A stretch of DNA of 18,023 nucleotides from JBIKLM01 sp044375105 (GTDB taxonomy: Bacteria > Planctomycetota > UBA1135 > GCA-002686595). The translations under genes were made by a program, and so were the position numbers. Below are positions 1 through 6,062 of the stretch, piece by piece. Position 1 is the stretch's first letter. Each line of letters begins with the position of its first letter. The stretch spans positions 1 to 18,023 of the forward strand of contig JBILNK010000082.1 of the NCBI GenBank assembly GCA_044375105.1, written 5' to 3'. The notes under the pieces are model-generated. The model was given only the letters and a program-made list of their open reading frames with translations. It was not told where the DNA came from and did not search any database.

Positions 1-31
1 ACCTGGCGTTCGGCCGGCGGTCGGGTCGCGC

Positions 32-1045
32 TCAATCCGGCCGGGGCGGCCCCTCGGCGGACACCACGTGGCAAGCGACCTGGACCTGCGGGCCGAGGCC
101 GCGCAGCGCCGGGGACTCGCGCTCGCAGCGTGGGTCGGGGGCTGCGGCGCGGCGCGGGCAGCGCGGGTGGAAGGCACAGCCGCTGGGCGGTGAGAGCGGG
201 GACGGCGGGTCGCCCGAGAGCCGGGCGGGCGCGGCGCCCGAGCCCGCTTCGATGCGCGGCCGCGACGCCAGCAGCGCCTGCGTGTAGGGGTGGGCCGGGG
301 CGCGGAAGAGCGCCGCGGCCGGCGCCAGCTCCACCAAGCGGCCCAGGTACAGCACCGCCACGCGGTCCGCCAGGTGCTGGACCACGGCCAGATCGTGGGC
401 GATCAGCAGCAGGCTCAGGCCGAATTCGGTGCGCAGCGCGCCCAGCAGATTCAGGATCTGGGCCTGCACGGAGACATCCAGGGCGCTGGTGGGCTCGTCC
501 AGCACCAAGAGCTCGGGCTCGAGGGCCAGGGCGCGGGCGATCGCCAGGCGCTGCCGCTGGCCCCCGGAGAATTCTTGGGGGTAGCGGAACAGGTGCTCGG
601 CGGAGAGCCCCACGGCGTCCAGCAGCGCCAGGGCCCGCAGACGGCGCTCTTTGGGCCGCAGGCGCCCGTGGATGGCCAGGGGCTCACATAGCAGGCTGTC
701 CACGCGCTGGCGCGGATCGAAGCTGCCGCGCGGGTCCTGGAACACGAAACCGATGCGGCGCCGCAGGGGCGCCAGCTCGCGCGCCGGGCCCCCGATCAGC
801 TCCTCGCCGGCGAAGCGCGCCGATCCGGCGCTGGCCGGCAGCAGGCCGGTGGCGCAGCGCGCCAGGGTCGACTTGCCCGAGCCCGATTCGCCCACCAGCG
901 CCAGGCATTCGCCGCGGGCGAGTTCGAAGTCGATGCCCGACAAGGCCAAGAGTTCGCGGCCGCCCTGGCGTCCGCTCGGCGCGAAGCGTTTTTCGAGCCC
1001 GCGCACGACCAGCAGCGGCTCGCCACCGGAGCCGGGCGCGCTCAT
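32..1045 (-). CDS. oppF: Oligopeptide/dipeptide ABC transporter ATP-binding protein (OppF-like), system 1
   Basis: Cytoplasmic ATPase of 337 residues that powers peptide import through the permease pair encoded just upstream. All ABC motifs are visible: Walker A GESGSGKST (52-60), Q-loop Gln103 in FQDPRGSFDPR, signature FSGGQRQR (159-166), Walker B LLVLDEP (179-185) and H-loop His217. The C-terminal oligopeptide-transporter domain has the HPYTQALL motif (252-259) and four cysteines (290, 296, 307, 325). In characterised Opp/Dpp ATPases this cysteine group binds a [4Fe-4S] cluster. Spacing between the second and third cysteine is ten residues, against six in the two ATPases of system 2. The ATG start overlaps the upstream oppC stop as ATGA, and a GGAGGGG Shine-Dalgarno lies 6 nt before it (1052-1058). 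Only 31 bases follow the stop, so a partner OppD-like gene could lie off the left edge. The opp rather than dpp symbol is by family only; the substrate is unproven. Confidence 0.93.
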   Translation of the reverse strand: MSAPGSGGEPLLVVRGLEKRFAPSGRQGGRELLALSGIDFELARGECLALVGESGSGKSTLARCATGLLPASAGSARFAGEELIGGPARELAPLRRRIGFVFQDPRGSFDPRQRVDSLLCEPLAIHGRLRPKERRLRALALLDAVGLSAEHLFRYPQEFSGGQRQRLAIARALALEPELLVLDEPTSALDVSVQAQILNLLGALRTEFGLSLLLIAHDLAVVQHLADRVAVLYLGRLVELAPAAALFRAPAHPYTQALLASRPRIEAGSGAAPARLSGDPPSPLSPPSGCAFHPRCPRRAAAPDPRCERESPALRGLGPQVQVACHVVSAEGPPRPD

Positions 1046-2553
1046 CCCTGGCCCCTCCGCTGGCTGCCGGGGTCCAGGGCGCTTTGCAGGGCGTCGCCCA
1101 GGAGCGTCAGGGCCAACAGGGTCGAGGCCATCGCCAGGGCCGGGAAGAGCAGCAGCCACCAGAACACGTGCAGCTTGCTGAGCGCCTCGGAACCATCCAG
1201 GGCCAGCAGGCCCCAGGAAACCCGCGGCGGCTCGACGCCGAGGCCCAGGAAGGACAGAAAAGCCTCGTAGAGCAGCACGGAGGGCACGCTGAGGGTCAGA
1301 TAGACCAGCGCGATCGGCAGCACGTTGGGCAGCAGATGGGCGAACAGGATGCGCGCCCGTGAGGCGCCCAGGGCCGTCAGCGCCAGCACGAAGTCCTGCT
1401 GTTTGAGGCGCAGCACCTGGCCGCGCACCACCCGCGCCATGGTCAGCCAGGAGACCGCGCCCAGCACCGCGTAGAAAACCGTCAGTCGGTCGATGCCGCT
1501 GGCGGCCAGTTCGCTGCGGTATTCGTTGAGGATCGCCACCAGGAAGATCACGCCGAAGATCAGCGGCAGGGCGTAGAGCGCGTCGACGAAGCGCATCATC
1601 CAGTTGTCGAGCCGGCCGCCGACGAGGCCCGCCAAGGCCCCGTAGCACAGGCCGATCGTCAGGCTGCACAGCCCCGCGACCAGGGCCACCTGCAGGGACA
1701 CGCGGCTGCCCCACACCAGCCGGGAGAGCAGATCGCGGCCCTTGCCATCGGTCCCGAGCCAGGGGCCGCTCTGCCACAGGCCGAACAGCCGCGCGCGAAT
1801 CCCGACCAGCCAGCGGTCGAAGGCCGCGAGCTCCCAGGTGCCGCTGAAGAGCCGCACCGCCAGCAGGCGGGGCGCGCCCGGCAGGCTCCCGAGGGCCGCC
1901 TCGGCGAAGGCCCCATCGGCCCGCAGGCGCTGTTCGAGGCCCGGGGCCGGTGCTCGTCCCGGCCGGTCGGCGCGCCCGCCCCGGTCGTCCCCGAACCCCG
2001 GCGCGCGCTCATGGAGCGGCACGGCGAGGCACAGGCGCCAGGCGCCGCCCGCCAGGGCTTCGAGCGCCACGCTGGGGCGGCGCCCGCTCGAGCGCTCGAG
2101 GCGCCTGGCCAGCTCGCGGGCCGTGGGAGCGGGGTCGAAGCCGGCCTCGATGGGCGCGGCGAGCTCGAATTCGACCACGGCGCGGTGGGCCCAGCCGTCG
2201 TTCGCGACGCCCGCCAGCCAGCGCGTCGGGCGATGCTCCAGCGCGCGCTGCGGCGCGGTCGGCGGGGGCGACCAGGGCCAGCGCGGGGGGCTCGGCTCGG
2301 CCGCCAGCTGCATGGCGATCGGGGACGGCAGCGGCCAGAGCGGGGCCAGGCCCGAGACCAGCGCGCACAGGGCCAGGAAGACCAAGCTCGCGCGGGCGCT
2401 CGGCACGCGCCACAGGCGGGCGAGGGCGGCGCGCCACGGGCTGCTCGACAGCCCGCGCCGGCGGCGCGCCGCGAGCGTTTGCTCGAGCGCCGGCGCCAGG
2501 GCCGCCGCGCGCCGCTCCCAGCTCGTGCCGCCGCGCCGGGGCTCCGCGCCCAT
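1042..2553 (-). CDS. oppC: Peptide ABC transporter permease OppC-like, system 1, with enlarged periplasmic loop
   Basis: Inner-membrane permease of 503 residues, against about 300 for E. coli OppC. It forms the pore with the OppB-like protein encoded just upstream. The order is a basic cytoplasmic N-terminus (1-50), TM1 (about 55-75), an extra segment of roughly 185 residues (76-262), then the canonical core starting at LGTDGKGRDLLSRLVWG (266-282). The core contains about five membrane helices, the EAA-type coupling loop (ALGASRARILFAHLLPN, 394-410) and the family C-terminus LLGDALQSALDP (484-495). The extra segment is not a typical OppC feature. It looks like a mixed alpha/beta soluble region and should face the periplasm. 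The ATG shares one base with the oppB stop (TGATG), and a GGAGGGGG Shine-Dalgarno lies 7 nt upstream (2561-2568), so translation is probably coupled. Identity as OppC-type permease is firm; the role of the insertion is unknown. Confidence 0.92.
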   Translation of the reverse strand: MGAEPRRGGTSWERRAAALAPALEQTLAARRRRGLSSSPWRAALARLWRVPSARASLVFLALCALVSGLAPLWPLPSPIAMQLAAEPSPPRWPWSPPPTAPQRALEHRPTRWLAGVANDGWAHRAVVEFELAAPIEAGFDPAPTARELARRLERSSGRRPSVALEALAGGAWRLCLAVPLHERAPGFGDDRGGRADRPGRAPAPGLEQRLRADGAFAEAALGSLPGAPRLLAVRLFSGTWELAAFDRWLVGIRARLFGLWQSGPWLGTDGKGRDLLSRLVWGSRVSLQVALVAGLCSLTIGLCYGALAGLVGGRLDNWMMRFVDALYALPLIFGVIFLVAILNEYRSELAASGIDRLTVFYAVLGAVSWLTMARVVRGQVLRLKQQDFVLALTALGASRARILFAHLLPNVLPIALVYLTLSVPSVLLYEAFLSFLGLGVEPPRVSWGLLALDGSEALSKLHVFWWLLLFPALAMASTLLALTLLGDALQSALDPGSQRRGQG

Positions 2554-3584
2554 CAAGGCGCCCCCTCCAAGCGCGGATCGAGCAGGCCATAGGCCAGATC
2601 GACCAGGGTGTTGAGGCCGTAGACCAGCGCCGTGTAGACGATCGTGACGCCCAGGGCCAGCGGATAATCGCGGTTGAGGGCGCTCATCACGAAAAACGAG
2701 CCAGTGCCCGGGATGGCGAACAGCTTCTCGATCACCAGGCTGCCGGTCAGGATCCCGGCGGTGGCCGGTCCGAGGTAGGAGACCAGCGGCAGCAGGGCCG
2801 GGCGCAAAGCGTGGCGCCAGAGCACCTGCCAGTCGGACAGGCCCTTGGCGCGGGCGGTGCGCACGTGGTCTTCCGCGAGGGTTTCGAGCAGCGAGGCGCG
2901 CAGCAGCCGCGCCAGGGTCGCGGCCAGGGGGATCGCCAGGGACAGGGCCGGCAGCCAGAGGTGCTTGGCGGCGCCCCAGCCGGCCACCGGCAGCCAGCCG
3001 AGCTCGAACGAAAACAAGAGCGCCAGCAGTCCGGCGATCACGAAGTTCGGCGCGCACAGCCCGAGCGTCGCCAGGATCCGCAGGGACAGGTCGAGCGCCG
3101 TGCCCCGTCGCCAGGCGCACAGGGCCCCGGCGCTGAAGCCCAGGGCGAGCGCCATGCACAGGGCCGTGCCGCCCAGGGTCAGGCTGATCGGCAGGGACTG
3201 GGCCAGGATCTGGTTGACGCTGAAATCGCGGTACTTGAACGAGGGGCCCAGATCGCCCGCCAAGGCGCCGCCGAAGGGCTGGCTGCCTTCGCCCAAGAGG
3301 CCGCGCTCGTCCAGATTGAAGGGCCCCACATAATGGGCAAATTGGCGCCACAGGGGCCAATCCAGGTGGTAGCGCGCGCGCACGGCGGCGGCGATGGCCG
3401 GGTCCAGGGCGCGCTCGCCATCGAAGGGGCCGCCGCGCACCGCGCGCATCAGCAGGAAGGCCGCCAGCACCACCGCGAAGAGGGTCCCCAGGAACCAGCC
3501 GAGGCGCCGCGCCAGGAAGCGCCACAGGGCCGCCGAGGGACCCCGGGCGCGGGCGGCGGCAGGGACGGGGCTGGAGCGGGTCAC
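2553..3584 (-). CDS. oppB: Peptide ABC transporter permease OppB-like, system 1
   Basis: Inner-membrane permease of 343 residues, close to the usual OppB length. TM1 lies at about 29-47. It is followed by the family's periplasmic stretch (RYHLDWPLWRQFAHYVGPFN, 71-90, then FGGALAGDLGPS, 104-115), and then about five more helices. The coupling-helix loop that contacts the ATPase is VRTARAKGLSDWQVLWRHAL (241-260), and SLVIEKLFAIPGTG (282-295) is also typical of the family. The start is GTG (3584-3582) with no clear Shine-Dalgarno. No later start leaves TM1 whole, so GTG is preferred. The gene opens the coupled block oppB-oppC-ATPase and lies 503 bp downstream of the binding-protein gene. It has no large insertion, unlike its paralogue at 8624-10105, so it serves as a useful reference for where that insertion falls. 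Confidence 0.93.
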   Translation of the reverse strand: MTRSSPVPAAARARGPSAALWRFLARRLGWFLGTLFAVVLAAFLLMRAVRGGPFDGERALDPAIAAAVRARYHLDWPLWRQFAHYVGPFNLDERGLLGEGSQPFGGALAGDLGPSFKYRDFSVNQILAQSLPISLTLGGTALCMALALGFSAGALCAWRRGTALDLSLRILATLGLCAPNFVIAGLLALLFSFELGWLPVAGWGAAKHLWLPALSLAIPLAATLARLLRASLLETLAEDHVRTARAKGLSDWQVLWRHALRPALLPLVSYLGPATAGILTGSLVIEKLFAIPGTGSFFVMSALNRDYPLALGVTIVYTALVYGLNTLVDLAYGLLDPRLEGAP

Positions 3585-4087
3585 GGGGTCGGGGAGCGCG
3601 CGGTCGGGGGAGTTCGCGGCGCAGGTGGGGGGAGCCTAGCCAGCGCGGCGGCCGAGGCGGCCCGGGCCTCGAGCCTCCGGCGACGGTTTTTGCTGTCGGG
3701 AGACGGGGGCACGACCCAACTTGGCGCGGGCCCGGGGAGGCCGCGGGCAAAGGCGGAGGCGGGCAGCCGAGGCGCCGCCGCTTGGTCGTCGAGGGCGTTG
3801 CCGCCCCTTCCGCTGGGGGCTCTTGGTGGGACCTCTGAGCGTGGGGTGGGAGCGGGACGCCCGGCGAGCTTGGGCCAGGGTGCCCCGGAACTCCCCAGCC
3901 CGCGGCCGAGCCGAGCCCCGCAGGCCGCGAGGCTCCGCGCCGCAGCTCCGCCGAGCCTCACTGGCCGAAAAAAACGGCGCAGAGCGGCGATCTCGTCTCC
4001 GTGGCGGCGGATGGCGGCCGAAAGGCCTGCTGACAGGCAGGTCGGACCGCTCGGGCGCAGCTCGATTCGATTTTTTTTTTCGGCCTG
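3585..4087. other. 503-bp intergenic region between binding protein 1 and oppB1
   Basis: No protein gene is convincing here. Open frames exist on both strands, but they are arginine/proline-rich products of the high GC and show no family motif. The left part (3585-3956) shows nothing recognisable. The right part holds the inverted-repeat element listed separately. If system 1 is one transcript, this gap may let the binding protein be made in excess over the permeases, as is common in peptide-transport operons. Alternatively oppB has its own promoter, but no clear -35/-10 pair was found. Confidence 0.6.
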
Positions 4088-4091
4088 TCAG
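3957..4091. repeat. 135-bp inverted-repeat element with A7 and T10 tracts
   Basis: The ends are an 18-nt imperfect inverted repeat with 16 of 18 matches: CTCACTGGCCGAAAAAAA on the plus strand (3957-3974) and CTGACAGGCCGAAAAAAA on the minus strand (4091-4074). Homopolymers of seven A (3968-3974) and ten T (4071-4080) are striking in DNA this GC-rich. Inside are a GGCC-GAAA-GGCC hairpin (4016-4027), CTGACAGGC again as a direct internal copy (4030-4038), and the pair GAGCGG (3982-3987) / CCGCTC (4047-4052). The stop codon of binding protein 1 lies inside the right arm. It could be a termination or mRNA-processing structure after that gene, or a small mobile (MITE-like) element. No target-site duplication was seen, and neither T tract directly follows a strong GC stem, so a standard intrinsic terminator is not clearly supported. 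Confidence 0.55.
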
Positions 4092-5914
4092 CGTGGCGCC
4101 GGTCCGTCGGAGAACGGCGAGAGGCGCGCGCGGGGATCGTCGGCGGGGAAGCGGCCACCGGGCGCGCTGGGCGGATAGGCCCCCGCATTCGGGCCGCTGG
4201 CCTCGACCCAGGTTTGCCCCGAGGGATGCATCGGGCGCCGCGCGCGCCACAGGGCCAGCTCCTCGTCGCTGCGCCAATACAGCCAGCGCAGGCCGAGCTC
4301 GTCGAGCAGGTTGGCCGGGGTGCCGCCGAGCCGCGGCGAGCACAGGTTCTGGCTGACGTAGGAATAGATCGGCAGGATCGGCAGCTCGGCCAGCAGCAGG
4401 GCCTCGGCCTCGGCCTGCAGCGCGCGGCGTCGGGCCGGGTCGGCCTCGCGCGCGGCCGACTCGAGCAGCCGATCGTAGTCCGGGTCGCTCCAGCCGGTCT
4501 TGTTGTTGCGCGAGCCGCTCTGGAACAGGTCCAGGAAGCTCAGCGGGTCGAGGTAATCGCCGATCCAGATCGCGCGGGCCACGTCGTAATCGAGGTTGCC
4601 CTGGGAGGCCAGGTAGACCTTCCATTCCTGGTTTAAGAGCTTGGCCGGCACGCCCAGGTGGCGGCGCCAGCCGTCGGCGATCACCTCGGCGATGTCGCGG
4701 TGGGTTTCGCTGGTGTTGTAGAGGATCTCGATCGGCGGGAAGGCCTTCACGCCGGGGCCGTAGCCCGCCTGGGCCAGCAGCTCGCGCGCCTGCTCGAGGT
4801 CCGCGGCGAAGCCCCGCGCGGGGTCCGCAGCGGAGAGCGCCCGGGCGCCGAAGCCCGGCGGCTCGTAGGCCGGCATGCCGAAGGGCGTCAGGCTGCCCCA
4901 GGGCCGCTGGCCGGATTTGGTGATCGAGTCGGTGATCGCTCGGCGGTCGATGGCCAGCGCCAGGGCGCGGCGCACGCGCGGATCGTCGAGCGGCGGCCGG
5001 GTGGTGTTGACGCGATAGAAGTAGGTCGCGAAGTAGGGCGCGGGATCGAAGTCCTCGCGCGGCAAGAGGCGCGGGATCAGCCCGTTCGGCAGGTAGTTGA
5101 TCCAGTGGGCATCGCCCTGCAGATACAGGTTCAGGTTGGTCAGGTAGGACTCGACCGCCAGCAGATCGATGCGCTCGAGGGCGATCCGGTCGCGGGCCCA
5201 ATAGGTCGGGCTCTTGCGCAGGCGGATGCGTTCGTTGAGGCGCCGCAGCTCCAGCCGGTAGGGGCCGTTGCCGACCAGATGTTCCGGGTTCAGCCAGGCC
5301 GCTCCGTAGGCCTCCAGGCTCTCGAGGTGCACCGGCAGGAGCGCGCTCGAGGCGCACAGCTCGAGGAAGTGGGGCGTGGGGGCCTCCAGTTGCACCTCCA
5401 GCAGCCCGGGCTCGGGGGCCTTCAAGCCGACGCTCTCGAAGGGCCGCCGCGGCGCGCCGCCGTCGTCGCGGTCGAGGCTGAAGGCGCGCGCGCCCTCGAG
5501 GCACCACAGCTGGTAGGCGTATTCGGCGCCGGTGCGCGGATCGAGCAGCCGGCGCCAGGAGCGCAGGAAGTCCTCGGCCGTGACGGGATCGCCGTTGCTC
5601 CAGCGCGCCTCCGGCCGCAGATGGAAGCGGTAGTGCCGGCCGTCCGCCGAGAGCTCCCAGCGCTCCGCCACCCCGGGCAGCGGCGCCAGGGTCTCGGGAT
5701 CCTTGAGCGTCAGCCCCTCGAACAGGGCGCGCACCACGCGTCCCTCGGGGATGCCGGTCACCAGCGCCGGATCGAGGCTTTGCACCTCGGCGCCGTTGAT
5801 CAGCGTCAGGTCGGCCGGCGGCAGCCGCGCGCCCCGCGCGGCCAGGGCCCACAGCAGGGCTGGCGCGGCCGCCAGCCACAAGAGCAGCGCGCGGCGTTGC
5901 GCGGGCGAGGCCAT
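4088..5914 (-). CDS. oppA: Peptide ABC transporter substrate-binding protein (OppA-like, SBP family 5), system 1
   Basis: Extracytoplasmic peptide receptor of 608 residues (E. coli OppA is about 540) that delivers its ligand to the permeases encoded downstream. The N-terminus has a short basic stretch and a hydrophobic core (about 9-26) with no lipobox cysteine, so it is probably a Sec-exported or signal-anchored periplasmic protein. OppA-type signatures are clear: AEVQSLDPALVTG (42-54), VVRALFEGL (60-68), PGVAERWELSADGRHYRFHL (80-99), ARWSNGDPVTAEDFLRSWRR (103-122), then VGNGPYRL and DDPRVRRALALAIDR further on. The ATG at 5914 is chosen because the signal peptide follows at once. An in-frame ATG at 6064 would add 50 residues ahead of the signal and overlap the divergent gene. 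No Shine-Dalgarno is obvious. The two ends of system 1, this gene and the ATPase, share one direction and probably one regulon. Peptide specificity cannot be read from the sequence. Confidence 0.92.
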   Translation of the reverse strand: MASPAQRRALLLWLAAAPALLWALAARGARLPPADLTLINGAEVQSLDPALVTGIPEGRVVRALFEGLTLKDPETLAPLPGVAERWELSADGRHYRFHLRPEARWSNGDPVTAEDFLRSWRRLLDPRTGAEYAYQLWCLEGARAFSLDRDDGGAPRRPFESVGLKAPEPGLLEVQLEAPTPHFLELCASSALLPVHLESLEAYGAAWLNPEHLVGNGPYRLELRRLNERIRLRKSPTYWARDRIALERIDLLAVESYLTNLNLYLQGDAHWINYLPNGLIPRLLPREDFDPAPYFATYFYRVNTTRPPLDDPRVRRALALAIDRRAITDSITKSGQRPWGSLTPFGMPAYEPPGFGARALSAADPARGFAADLEQARELLAQAGYGPGVKAFPPIEILYNTSETHRDIAEVIADGWRRHLGVPAKLLNQEWKVYLASQGNLDYDVARAIWIGDYLDPLSFLDLFQSGSRNNKTGWSDPDYDRLLESAAREADPARRRALQAEAEALLLAELPILPIYSYVSQNLCSPRLGGTPANLLDELGLRWLYWRSDEELALWRARRPMHPSGQTWVEASGPNAGAYPPSAPGGRFPADDPRARLSPFSDGPAPR

Positions 5915-6062
5915 GGGGGGCAGCGTGTGCTGGAACGGGGAAAGCGGGGCCTCGCGGGCCGCGCCTCGCCGGCACGGTTCTGGACCGCAAGCCCAAAGGC
6001 AGGATAGCCCCGGTGCCGGGCTATGCTGCGCCCAGGCCTGTGCCCCGTTTGGAAAGCGTCCC
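5915..6062. promoter_or_regulatory. Divergent promoter region between the two peptide-transport systems
   Basis: These 148 bp separate the start codons of the two binding-protein genes, which are transcribed away from each other, so promoters for both systems are expected here. No convincing -35/-10 pair can be picked by eye. The sequence TATGCT (6022-6027) is a weak -10 candidate for the plus strand without a matching -35. GGAAAG (6051-6056), 6 nt before the 6063 ATG, is a weak Shine-Dalgarno for binding protein 2. The shared spacer would allow a single regulator to control both importers. Confidence 0.6.
6004..6024. repeat. Imperfect inverted repeat in the divergent promoter (operator or leader hairpin candidate)
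   Basis: ATAGCCCCGG (6004-6013) faces CCGGGCTAT (6016-6024) across a 2-nt centre: nine paired positions with one extra C in the left arm. It begins 58 bp before the plus-strand start and 90 bp from the minus-strand start. The position suits an operator between divergent operons or a hairpin in the 5' leader of binding protein 2. No regulator gene is nearby, so the assignment is tentative. Confidence 0.35.

Noticed and set aside
4071..4080. T10 tract as a classical plus-strand intrinsic terminator
   Set aside because: No strong GC stem directly precedes it, and there is no plus-strand gene upstream to terminate.
3636..5996. Long minus-strand frame in another register across binding protein 1 and the following gap
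   Set aside because: Arginine/proline-rich without motifs; the other register gives a textbook OppA-type protein.
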